Part shown: positions 22,631 through 33,452 of the stretch, one piece after another
How positions within the stretch are numbered: position 1 is the stretch's first letter
Layout of the letters: every line of letters starts with the position of its first letter
Assembly: GCA_001910725.1 (NCBI GenBank)
Contig: MJGA01000003.1
Span: 434,001-498,000 of the forward strand
From: Phanerodontia chrysosporium
Lineage: Eukaryota; Basidiomycota; Agaricomycetes; Polyporales; Phanerochaetaceae
Length of the DNA: 64,000 nt
Reading direction: 5' to 3'
The notes under the pieces: model-generated
The model's database searches: none
The model's input: the letters and a program-made list of their open reading frames with translations, nothing else
What the model was told of the DNA's origin: nothing
Program-made: the position numbers and the translations under genes

Positions 22631-24005
22631 ACAGCCGAACGCGTATTAACCTTCCATTACCGCGCTGGAGGGTGGTGGAAGTATCGAATCCACCTGCAGT
22701 GCACGCGATGTGTGGCCCGAGGTCGCAAATGGGCTTCTAGTGAGTGCGGCATGAGCAGGGAAAGACGGTCCCAAGTACGCTGCACGCGAGGGCTTAGAGG
22801 ATCAGCAGCGCCAGGCGGTCGGGCGCAGCTTGCAAGTTTGGCAAGAGTAGATCTTGAATTCTGCATCTCGGGTGCTATTAGGGCGCCGTGCAGGAGAGGG
22901 AAAGGAGACCCGTACAGGTAAACATCGTAATGTTCTAGTGTGTATCGCTACCCTATCATCGCTTGCGGTGTCTTGGATGAGTCGCCGGGAAGGCTCCTGT
23001 GAGAACAAAATTGCAAAACAATTGAGAGACTGTTGGGGGAAGCGGAAAGTCTCGGAATTGCTCAGCCAATGATAGCACGATGATCGCACACCGGGAGTTA
23101 TCAGCGAACTATGTGAAGGCGCGAGGCATTTAGTGCAATATGCTGACGGGTGTGCACGCGAGGACTTACGTTTTGCTGCATTGGAGGCAGATGGAGAGTC
23201 CAAACGGCGACTTGGCAAAGTGCAGGGTAGGCGTCGCGAATGTGGCTGGACGTCCGCGGGAACCGGCGGTGGAAAGCGTGAAGTCGGGGTGAGTGCAGGA
23301 GCCTGGCGAGCCTCAGTGCGACTTTTGGGCCCTTCAATCGCAGCAAAATCTGAAGAGACTTCGAGACGATCGTAAGCGTGTTTGCTCTGAGAAGAATATC
23401 AGTGCAGCTGGTGGTGATTGCGAGTGGATGAGCATGTACCTGCTGGTGGTGGTCCGCTGGCAGGAAAGCGTCGAGGTGTGGCGGCTGTTGCAGGGTGGCG
23501 CGGACGGCGCGGACGGGCGGGCGGCGGCATCCCGGAGGCCGGAGGAGATCCGGCGGCGGCGCGGGGCGGGTTCGGCGACGTCACGGTATCGCCATCAAAT
23601 CCTCCGTCGCACGTGGGTGCGCGTACTGCCTCGTCTGGCTGCTCTTTGCCGACGCTCTCCCCGACCGCCAGGACGTCGACGCCGTCCCCCGCCTTCCATT
23701 CGTATCGCATTGTTTGTAGGATTGTACACTCTCTAACGAAGCTTTCGTTACCACATTCCCTTCTCTTTCTGTCTGTCTGACGTACCCATATCTTTTCTGT
23801 ACAATTCTCCATTCCGGCTCAAGCAATCCGTTACGATGTGGTGCGAAGCCTGAAGCCATTCTCGTCGTTTTCCTTGCAGACTAACCTTCAGATTCTGCTC
23901 AGGTGTGACAACTGTCTTCTCCTCTTCCCTTTGGTGCGCTCGTCTCCCCTGACCTGCCGTGCAGTAGCGGCGGAGCTGAGTCTAGCAATATAGCGCGTCG
24001 GAGCC
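22631..24005. other. Long spacer upstream of the four-TM gene
   Basis: No gene supported. The last 300 bases (23700-24005) are pyrimidine-rich, as expected of a promoter/leader for the gene at 24006. Frames at 23293-23736 and 23399-23812 are GC-driven mirrors on opposite strands. Confidence 0.4.
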
Positions 24006-25184
24006 ATGATTTGGGCCTTTTTGATCATGGTAATGTCCTCTCTATCCCGCAACCGTGCATCCGTTCCGACATCCGTACATAGGTGTACAGCCTTGTTGGT
24101 GGTATATTCTTGTTCAAGTGGGGCCCGTTCCTTTTCTTCGTCTATCCCGAGTGGTACGTGCTCCGATACCTTTCAATCTCGACATTGACCGACCGGACGT
24201 GACTCAGGCAAATATACGGTGGCATCGGCCTTGCCGTTGGTTTTGTATGCCTCATCACCATCTTCGCTCTCGGCAATGTAAGTAGAACCGTCGCAGCGCA
24301 GTTGTTCCGGTCCACTGACCGTCGGACCTACAGAGGTCGTACATCTGGACGCGCGTGGTCAAGTTCCTGTGGCCCTTCATCATTGTCATATGTGCCGTCC
24401 GGGCCATTATCATGATTGTTGAGCTTCAGCGTGGGTGCGTATTTTTCTCCCGCTTCCCCGTCTTACTGTCGTTCGCGTCCCTCAAATTCCCTCCCGGTAT
24501 CGAAATCTTCCCGCGGGCCTGGTCTCGCGACTACCTCGTACCGGTATCAGTCACGTAACGCTCATTTTACGGTTCTCCACTGGGTCCCGTGAGCGACTCA
24601 ACGTGGGGCGTCCCTTCGCATGCCCGGACTCGCTGCACTGCCTTGATCGTAAATGAAACTGACCGTCCGCGTCTTCTGCAGGAAAGACAAAATTGAGTGG
24701 GAGTGCGACAACGGCGGCCAGCTCTGGACCACGTCTGCCGAAGCGGGCTACGGAGGCTCAACTTCGTTCCCCAGTGGTTTTTGCACTTCCGGCTTTTCCA
24801 ACCTTTACGCGGCCTTCGTCGGCGCTCTGCTGGTCGATCTGGCATTCCAGGTGCGTGTTGCGTTCTCGCCCGGGCGGTCCAGCCGTTGCGCCGGAAACTT
24901 CCTGCCCGTGCAACGCTGCATCCACGTGCAATAGCGGAAAGCTAATGTTCTGCACTGCTCCCGCCTGCACAGATCTACATGTTCTTCATGGTCTGGCGAT
25001 ACCAGAAGAGGCTCGAGAACTACCAGAATATGAAGGGACCGTTTGCTGGAGGTACGTTGAGCCTGCCTACTCGCCAATGCCCATGCGTCCAGGCGACCGT
25101 CACAGTCGGGCGCTCCGCTGCCATACCCCCTGTCAGGGATACACAAGTGCTAATAACGTCGCACACGCAGGCTACTACGCCTAG
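24006..25184 (+). CDS. Four-transmembrane-segment protein, 175 residues
   Basis: Function unknown; a small tetraspan membrane protein. Exons 24006-24029, 24083-24153, 24208-24277, 24334-24434, 24682-24850, 24973-25051 and 25171-25184 sum to 528 nt in one frame. Segments: about residues 2-30 (MIWAFLIMVYSLVGGIFLF and beyond), 33-54 (YGGIGLAVGFVCLITIFAL), 62-84 (FLWPFIIVICAVRAIIMIVE) and 118-142 (LYAAFVGALLVDLAFQIYMF). The loop between segments 3 and 4 contains two cysteines (WECDNGGQ and FPSGFCTSGF) and probably faces the lumen or outside. The tail is short, KRLENYQNMKGPFAGGYYA. Fungal proteins of this kind are poorly characterised. The seven in-frame junctions make the gene model firm. Confidence 0.8.
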
Positions 25185-27590
25185 AGCGCAAGAGGCGTCC
25201 TCCGCACCCGACCACTCTGTCCACGCGCTCTCTCGCCTCGCGCATCTATTCCATCTGCCCTCACAGTCTATTTCACCCATCGGGCGTTCATATTGGCCTT
25301 TGCGAACTGTTACGAACTCTCACGACTTTCATGACCCTCACGACTCTATTTTGCCCCGCATAGTTTTGTGCGATCAGCTCTCGCTGTCCTGTAACGACCT
25401 TTTTACGACCCCCAGTGCTTTCAATTTGAATATTGTTTGTACGCTTTGTGTCCTCTCGAGTGCGCACAGCCCATACAGGATTATTATTTTCGCGGCGTTA
25501 TACGTACATTGTTCTACTCGGGTACCCGAGAGCGCCACATGACGCTATGTTACGAGAAGCGACCCTTGGAAAGACTGACGTCGGACATCGGACGGGGAAG
25601 GCAGAACCGTTGGATTCGCGTTCGCCGAGACGTTCTACGCGCCACCGAAGGAGCGTAAAGCGGGAGAGGGTCTTCTATCTCACGCCTCCGCAGGGCAGGG
25701 CTGATCGGAGCAAGGCTGAATTGAGAGCAAGGGAGCGAGAGGATATTAATGACAGGCGTGAAGAAAAGTGAAGGGAAATCATAGGAAGGGTGCAAACAAA
25801 GACCGCGAGTCGGGCAGGAGGGCGAAATGAAAACAACGTTGCGCGCCGAGTGAATGCACGGTCGTTCCTTGGGCGAGCATGAGGCTCTGCAGCCCCCAGT
25901 TTGGGAGCCGCAGACGGAGCGTTGGGAGAGGCGCTGGCAAGAGGCGCAGAGGGGCGAACCCAGGCTTGGAAAGGACTGGTGCAACATTCCTGGCAGATGA
26001 CCCGCAATCAGTGGGCTGGTCGGCCCAGGAAGGGATAGACAGGGCGTCCTTGCGCCGCCAGGGCTGCAGAGGACCCAGAACGCAGCGGCGCTGCCGGAAC
26101 TGCGTTTGGGCATGGGCTCATCCGCTGCGCGCGCGAGACGGGGGGATCTGCTGCAGAGGACCCGTCTTCTCGGGACTCGCAGCCGGGCCTGTGGGTACTA
26201 CGTTCGGGGTGATGGCGATTGCAGATAAGCTTGTGGGTAATGTGTGATCATCGATGGGAGGGCGTACGTACGGCACGAGCAGCAGGCAAGACGCAGGACG
26301 GCACAGTACGTCTGCCAGCCGTCCGCGGACGCTTTCGACGCCCCGCAGGCGGCGCCCTGCCGCTTGCACAGAGAGCCCACGGGCTCGCGGCGGCTTCGGC
26401 CTGGGGCACGGGACGGGGAGGGGGTCGCTTAGTAGAAGGCCGTCCGGAAGGCTGTGGACCTGTGATAGGGAACCGCGTCGGCACGGAGGCCATTTCTAGA
26501 CGGAAAGAATGGTTAGGCTTTCATTTCGCTGTGGGCAATGTGCAGCGTATCCGGGAGAAGTGGGCAGGAGGGCGTCCGAGAGAACGCTGCAGATCCACTC
26601 GTATCTTGGAGGGTGGCCTGCGGAGGAGACTTGTCGCGGTGGTTAATGTCGGCAAAACCAGGCGACGAGGCGGGGGGCATACTCGGCGTTGGCGTACTCG
26701 GCGTTGGCGTGCGCACAGCGCGGCGGACGTCCTGGCGGGTGCTGCGAGCGCCGAGCGCTGGTCACAGGACGAAGCGGTGAGAACGAGAAACGCTGGACAG
26801 GCGCGCATGCCGCCAGAGCGGGCTTGCGAGGAACCTTGTTTCCTCCCAACCGCTCGGGGAGGAGAAAGATGGAACGGCTCTTGTGAGAGCCCAGAGACTC
26901 GAAGGGTATGTCAAGCCCTCGGACGTTCCTGGCAGCGATCGCTTCGCGGAAGCATTTCGCGAGCGTGAGCGTGAAGAGCGGAGGAGGCGGAGGGTCCCCG
27001 GGATCTGATGCAGAGCTTTCCTCCCTGCGCTGGGACTCCGAGAGTGCCAGACTGCCGTCGCAGGCGGCTCGGAGCAGACACGAGGCACCCGGGATTAGGC
27101 CCAAAACTGGGCAAACGGTCGCATATCAGCGCAGAAACGACGTGGGAGGATACGGCATTAGGCAAACGATTAGTCCTCCGTCAGAGTTTGCTGATGCGAG
27201 CTAATTTCTTGCCCTGCTAGACGCGTAATTTCACCGTACGGTGCAGATATATAGGTGCCCGGAATTGTCCTAGCCAATCCCCCATCCCCCCTTCTCCTCC
27301 AGCCGTCCGCCTCGCCCTTGTCCCCGGGCAAACACTTATTGTCCCATTGTTTTTCGCATTGCCAGACGCAACACTTGTCTCGCTTGCGTCCCATTTGTAC
27401 GTCCCTGCCCTCCTGGCAACGTTTTCCGCCGAGCTGACACCCGCTCTTGTCTTTGTCTTCCTTAAATCCTCCTAGCCATCCGCCCTCTACCATCGCCCCA
27501 CGACCCCCGACGCGTGCATATCTGTGATATCCGCCTCTCGACGCTTTCACGACCCCGACATCTGCAACCCCGTCATCTCTTTCTTCTGCA
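25185..27590. promoter_or_regulatory. Long upstream region of the second bHLH gene
   Basis: 2.4 kb without a supported gene. It holds a TATATA at 27248-27253, then a C/T-rich leader (27290-27590) up to the ATG at 27591. A short direct repeat lies at about 26680-26709 (two copies of a 15-bp unit, tactcggcgttggcg). Long 5' regions with a pyrimidine-rich leader are common for fungal regulators. Frames at 26219-26968 and elsewhere are unsupported. Confidence 0.4.
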
Positions 27591-28616
27591 ATGGAGACCG
27601 CGCACATGCCCGACCACATCCTCGACCACACCAAGGCTCCCTCCTTCATGGACGGCCCGACGACCAACTACTTCGAGACTCTCTCCGGCATGGACAGCTA
27701 CCTGCAGTACCCGCACTCCCCGTTCGGTGTCTCCGACATGAGCCGTAAGTGGATGATCTACGCTTTCATTGTCAAAGCGTGGATCCTGACGATGGCACTT
27801 CTTACCCAGTGCCGCAGACAGGATCTCCGCGTCTCGGCTACAATGCCCTCAACCTCACGAACGGCATGAGCGAGTACACCTACGGCCCAGGCCCGGCTTC
27901 CTTCGGCACCTCGCCCACGCCAGGCCGCCCGTACACCCCGACGGGTTCGATCTACCCAGGCGCTCTCTCGAACCTGAGTGCCGGAGAGCTCAGCTCGGAC
28001 AGCGGTGCATCTGGCCGCAGTCGCCGCGGCAGCGGCGCCGTCTCCCCGCCCCCGGTACCCGCTGGTTCCCTCGCTGCTGTGCCCCGCTCGCACCGCTTCA
28101 ACCCTCTCGCTAGCGTCCCGACGCGCACGTCGGCTCGCCAGGCGAAGAAGCGCGGCTCCAAGGGCTCCGACGACTTCGACAGCGACAACGACGACGACTT
28201 CAACCCGACCTCGTCGGCCATGTCCAACGACATGCGCCGCGAGGAGATCCGCCGTCAGCGCATCGAGTCCGAGCAGCGCCGCCGCGACGAGCTCCGTGAT
28301 GGCTACCGCCGTCTCAAGGACGCCCTCCCGGTGTCGAACCAGAAGTCGAGCAAGGTCTCGCTCCTCGACCGTGCCACGACCCACATCCGGTACCTCGAGA
28401 TGACTCAGCAGCAGTTGCAGACTCGGCTCCAGCAAGCAGAGGCAGAGACTGCTCGTCTGCGGCAGTAAGCACGCTTGATCACCCTGTGTTGAGTACGGCT
28501 AACAATATCCCCGCAGCGTCAACGAGGCCTTGATGCTCGGCACTGCTGAGCAGCGCCATGCAGTCGCCTCGGCCGCCGCCGCCGCCGCCCAAGCTGCCCC
28601 AGCCCCGCCATTCTGA
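27591..28616 (+). CDS. bHLH transcription factor 2 (paralogue of the gene at 19080)
   Basis: Exons 27591-27744, 27810-28464 and 28517-28616 give 302 residues. The N-terminal 190 residues are Ser/Pro/Gly-rich with an acidic patch just before the domain (DDFDSDNDDDFNP). Basic region and helix 1: RRQRIESEQRRRDELRDGY then RRLKDALPVSNQKSSKVSLL; helix 2 DRATTHIRYLEMTQQQLQTR. The C-terminal exon ends in a polyalanine and Pro stretch (ASAAAAAAQAAPAPPF). The bHLH core differs from the 19080 gene at only a few positions, while the rest of the two proteins is unrelated by eye. Codon use is strongly GC-biased, suggesting high expression. The last intron interrupts the helix that extends helix 2. Confidence 0.9.
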
Positions 28617-30705
28617 TCGCTCTCTCCGTGGTCGGTGTCTGGAAAAGCTCCCCTCGAGCATCTCAAAATCACGGACATATGCATTGATGACGACTTCTCA
28701 TGATGGTTTACCTGCCGGCGCAGGTGGTGCATACAATGGACAATATTATCCTGCAATTCCCTCTACTCCCCCCACCATCCACACGCATCATTTTTATTGA
28801 CATATTACATTTTGCATTGGTTTTGTCCTCGCCCTGCTTTCATGTTTGGTCGCCTCGCTTTTCTTTCTATGCCCCTCCTCCTTTCCCAGGACGGCGCTCC
28901 CGGACCACCAGCCTTCCGCATCGCGTCAGCGACGCAACGACATCGTCACGTCCAAGGACCTCAACCAGCTCGCGGCCGAGCCGCGCAAGTCGAGATCTAT
29001 GGCGACGAGCAGTTATGAAGATGACCCACCAACGTCGAGGACCCAGTCGGACATGAATAGACACCGACGCAAGACCGCGGGGACGTGCTCGAGGCGCCCT
29101 AGCTGTGCCTCGCCGCCCCGCGCGCGCATTCTTGCACTCACACCAATCGCGGCGTGAATGTGTCTCGTTCTTGTCAACGCCTCCGCCCTCGACCCCCGTC
29201 TCGTCATCCAGCGCCCTGCAGCTGACGGCGAACGACCACTTCATTGTGGTTCCGTGCCTCGCTGCGCCAGGGCGCTCGCCAACACCACCGGCGACATACT
29301 CTCTTCGGCCACTCGAGGCTTCTTGCCCGCCCTTGTGATGCCACTCCCTGACGAATTCACACACCCGACACCTCGGAAGAAGGCTCCGTCGTGGACCGCT
29401 CCGTGAGCACCGCCCCGATGCCTCATGTTTGCCGCACGCCTGCGGCGGTTGATCAACCGCCATGGGTCGCCTCCGCTTTTGCGCCGGCATGACATGCGTG
29501 CATCATTCGACGAGTCCCGCAAGGCCCCATTCCCTTCAAACCTTGCGACGCTCGACCAGGCTAGCCATGTATAGCAAGCCCAGCCAGGGAAAGACCGGCT
29601 CCGTCTCAATGCATACGCCGACTCCCCCACCGTCGATCCCGACTCACCCTGCTGCCCCCCTCTCTGCCCTCCCGACAGCCCGCCAGCACCTCCTTCGCCT
29701 CCCTGCCCCGCCGTCGCTCCTGTCTCCCGTCCTGCGCCCCCGGCTTCCGCGGCCCTGGCTGTGCGCGTGCTAGCTCACGCCCGCCGGAGTGCCCGCCGAT
29801 GCCTGGGAGAGCGCTTGTACTGGTCGAGCTCTAGCGTAGTGGTGTGCGGCGACGCGCAAGTCGTAGGCTGCGGCGAGCGCCAGCTTGGACGTCGACCCGC
29901 TTGCGGGTCACGCCTGCTGCGCGCGCGGTCTGTCTCGGAGATGCAGTCTGTGGTGCGGCTAACCGAGTCCGTGTCGACCGTCGGTGCGAGTACCAACGGC
30001 GCGATCCCATGCAGCAGACGACAGCCCTGGACCGTCTCCATTTTCCCTGCCCGCGTCCGCTCCTCGACGCGCTTGCTGTCCCCCTCGGTCGTCTCGTCAC
30101 CGTTTTCTGCACTCGCATCCATCCACGCTCTGTAGCACATAGCACTATTGTCCCACTATTCTCATGACACACATGTCCGCCACGCATCTAGTCCCCTCGG
30201 CTCGCTCTGGAGCTGCCTGCACATACTCATTACTACTCCGTGTTCTGACGTCTGGATCGTCCTCTCCTGTGGCCTTCGTTAGGTAGACTACATAGATGGG
30301 TGATTCGTGATGTTCTTCGGTAGTTGTTGACGACCCCGCAATGACACACAGTATGTACTGGAATTTTCGGCGTGCTCTGAGTGATCTCTGATGTGCTTGA
30401 CGGTGATGTGTCTACACGCTCTGTTCACTCTCGATACGTATACGCGTACGACTTGTGACCACTGCAGTACTTCAAATATGAGGTCTCGACAAGGCCTGAG
30501 ATTGTTCATGAAAGAACAAGCGGCACCGAGTTGTGCGCTTCGTTGGCGTATTTGTAACGTCGCAAGGAGAATCGCGAGCCGACATATGGAGCACGATCTC
30601 ATTCGAGGACACACTGATCAAGAGATGACTTCAGCACTTCGATCTATACCACCAACTCCCCTCTGACATATCTCGCGCCCATTCTATCGTATACCTCTCT
30701 CCGAC
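28617..30705. other. 2.1 kb spacer, weak exon candidate only
   Basis: No recognised gene. A plus-strand frame at 28900-29090 contains RNDIVTSKDLNQLAAEPRKS, which looks more protein-like than its surroundings but could not be extended through plausible splice sites. The GC-rich part (29100-30130) opens frames on both strands. The final 60 bases lead into the TBCA gene. Confidence 0.3.
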
Positions 30706-31208
30706 ATGAGTGACAAGGCAGCGATCCAACGTCAGCTCAAGATCAAGACCGGAGCGGCCAAGAGGTGCGTGCACGTCGCGTTGCTCTGGACGCGTTCCTG
30801 ACAAATATGCGCTCATGCATCTATGCAGGCTGTTCAAGGAGCACAAATCGTACGTCCTTGAAGAGGAACAGCAGAAGATCAAGCTGGACAAGTTCATTGC
30901 CGAGAACGCGGAAGACTGGGATATCAAGAACGCGGTATGTACATCGCTCAATTACGCCCCACTCCCTGCTGATGGCCCACCCCAGAGACGGATGCTAGAG
31001 GAATCGCACAAGATGGTCGACGACACGGCGACAAGGCTCGGCAATGCCGTGCAGGACCTCAGGCAGCTTCTTGTACGTCTTGTCCCTTACCGTAGTCGCG
31101 AACGTTCTGACGATGTTGGCATAGGTTGCGGCCGAGAAGGACCCATCACTGACCAACGAGGAGGAGGTCCTGAAAGCGAAGGAAGTACTGGAAGAGGTCA
31201 GCATATGA
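30706..31208 (+). CDS. Tubulin-folding cofactor A (TBCA/Rbl2-like)
   Basis: Chaperone that captures beta-tubulin on the folding and recycling pathway. Exons 30706-30764, 30829-30934, 30986-31072 and 31125-31208 give 111 residues, the usual length. It is a three-helix-bundle type sequence rich in Lys/Glu: KAAIQRQLKIKTGAAKRLFK, KSYVLEEEQQKIKLDKFIAE, RMLEESHKMVDDTATRLGNA then VQDLRQLLVAAEKDPSLTNE. The conserved YxxE, MxxD and DLRxL positions of the family are present. The gene ends 92 bp from the convergent MED11 gene. Confidence 0.93.
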
Positions 31209-31300
31209 CGACCTGACCCATCCGTGTACCGTACCTTCAATCTCCAGCGATCGCTTGTATCACTTCAGGGTTTCTGAGTATGCTAGGTTTACCACTGTAA

Positions 31301-31967
31301 TCAATCCGCCGGGGGACTGCTTTTCATGATGCCCGAGCCCTCGCCTGCCCGCTCACGGTCTCTCTCCTCCTTCAACCTCGTCAGAGCGTCCAGAATTCCT
31401 GCCCAGGCGTCCCGCTCCACTCTCTCCTCCTGCAGACCACGGCCTCCCTCCTTCAACAGAGCGTCCGCAGCTGTTGGCAAGCCTACACCAAGAGACGGAG
31501 GAACGAAACCGGGAGGTGGCGCGTTGATTGCTGAGGGTGCTATGCGGGAGTGCCTGATGTGAGCGAGGGACGACCGGATGGCGATGTGGATACCCTGCAT
31601 GACTGTTGGATGTGGCCACTACACTGAGAGATGGACGACGTACATCAAGCCGGTCGAAGTACTCGCTCACTTCCAACACAAACTGCTCTGAACGTTCACC
31701 ACCCTGCGGCAGGTTGTCTTCGGGGCCATCGGTTTGCGGTAGGGTAAGAAGAGATATTGAGGAGGCAGCAAGTTGAAGTAGTTTGCTAATATCCTGAGAC
31801 GATGTTCAATATGGTCCACCGTGTCCTGTTCGCGGAGTAGTCACCTTCTCAACCTCTCCGAGGGCGTAGATGTGTCGCGCCGTACGGCTTGAAGTCCAGG
31901 TAGGGTCGATAGTGAAATCTCCGCTATTTTGCGCCTTGGTGTTTGGTGCCTTGCCCTTGTTGGCCAT
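31301..31967 (-). CDS. Mediator head subunit 11 (MED11)
   Basis: Mediator head module subunit that contacts MED17/MED22 and links to TFIIH and Pol II. Minus exons 31967-31845, 31793-31644 and 31594-31301 give 188 residues. The four-helix MED11/MED22-type core reads RTARHIYALGEVEKDISKLL, EQFVLEVSEYFDRLDGIHIA, IRSSLAHIRHSRIAPSAINA. The C-terminal half carries a Pro-rich linker and a charged helix (AWAGILDALTRLKEERDRER) beyond the minimal domain, as in other basidiomycetes as far as I know. Introns of 51 and 49 nt. Divergent from the CstF-64-like gene (231 bp between starts). Confidence 0.88.
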
Positions 31968-32198
31968 TCCGAAGAGGTGGAAGTAAGAAACAAAAGTGTA
32001 TATCGTGGTTGGTACAAAGCACTCAGTGCACCGCGTAGCGTGACGCGGCTCTCGCGCTTCACGCTCTGTGATGCGCCACCGTCACGATTTGCCTGGAGTC
32101 ACGCAACGCGTACTAGTCTGACCCAGTACACCCGTCTCTCTCATTCTTGCATAGGTCGAAGCAGTTGTTTCGCACCCACGCATTGAGCTGAGGTCACC

Positions 32199-33171
32199 AT
32201 GTCATCCCCTGCAGCTCAAGAGGAGCAACTTCTCGAATTGCTCCTGCAGCTCAAAGTGCGTAGTTTCCCCATGCATGCAACGTGCCGTCTCAACTGGCTC
32301 AGAAAACAACTCCAGACCAGGCTCGGGCTATCTTGAATGCTCAGCCACAAATCTCGTATGCTCTTATGGCGCTCATGGTCAATCTGAACGCCATCAACAT
32401 GGAAGTAACGCAGGTGGGAGTTCCTTAGTGTCGATTGGATTAACTTTGCTCATGGCCTTCGCAGCGGACGTTGGCTTCTTTCGGCGCAGGGGGTGCTCCT
32501 GCTACTGCCCCGCCAGTACCAGCTCCATCTGTGGCCCCTCCACAAGCACCCGTCCACTCTGCAGCAGTTCCGCCTCAAGCACCGCATATCCCCGTCCAAC
32601 CTATGCCGGCTATCCCTCCGCATATGAACAACCAGCCAGGCTCAAGAGGGAACACACCTCCGTATGCGCGAGGTGGAACTCCCACATACCCTCAGAGCAA
32701 CGTTCCACCAGCATACCCATCCCGTGGAGGCACCCCAGCTATCCACCTCCCGGCCCTGGCTACCCAATGCATCAGCAACAACCAGCTCCAGTTATCCACC
32801 CCAACATATGCCACCGCCGCATATGCGGGGGCCGTATGGCGGGCCTCCCGTGCCGCCGCCGATGGGTGGTTACGGCGGGCCCCCGCCTCATGGCGCGCCG
32901 CCCCCACAAGCTGCCCCTACTCTTCCTGAAGCGTTCAATAACATTCCCGAGGAACAGAAGGTGCGGACACTACCGCTGCTTGAAGTAATTCTCTCTTACG
33001 AGACATGTAGGCACTCATTATGCGGGTCCTGCAAATGACACCGGACCAAATTGCGCAGTTGCCTCCTCAGGAGCGAGCGAACATAATACAACTGGTACGT
33101 TCCAATCTTGGCGTGGCTGGTGTGGATGCTCAATCCACTTCCAGAGACAAACGTTGGGCTTGCCGGCGTAG
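32199..33171 (+). CDS. CstF-64-like pre-mRNA 3'-end factor without an RRM; two apparent frameshifts
   Basis: Predicted cleavage-stimulation/termination factor of the Ctf1/Rna15/CSTF2 class. Exons begin 32199-32255 and 32303-32413; a long third exon starts at about 32465, and the 3' exons end at TAG 33169-33171. The hinge domain reads EQLLELLLQLKKTTPDQARA then NAQPQISYALMALMVNLNAI. A long Pro/Gly/Gln-rich linker follows. The C-terminal CSTF_C domain reads LIMRVLQMTPDQIAQLPPQE then RANIIQLRQTL. No N-terminal RRM is present: the protein begins directly with the hinge. In the linker the frame shifts twice (about 32736 in a CCCC run and about 32789 at CC); one extra C at each restores continuous Pro/Gly/Tyr-rich sequence. 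Known in yeast-type Ctf1-like proteins; whether an RRM protein is encoded elsewhere cannot be seen. Confidence 0.85.
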
Positions 33172-33452
33172 TCGGTTCGCTTTGCTGTTTTGTTAGAGGT
33201 TTATGTCGCGCTTCCCAGATTCTTGTTCGTATTTATGTTGTAATGGTACCGTCAGCAAGTGTAAATACATGTATAATGGCGTCGATGGCAAAGTATGCAC
33301 TGACACGTCCGACGGCGGGCTGAGTCTGTAACCGCCCAGCGCCACGTGGGCGCATACGGTGTACAGTAGCGATCATAGCGTGTTCACTACCACTACCCTA
33401 CTGAGTCTCTCCCCTGCTTCTTCTCCGACGCTTTCCTCTGTAATTCTCCAAA

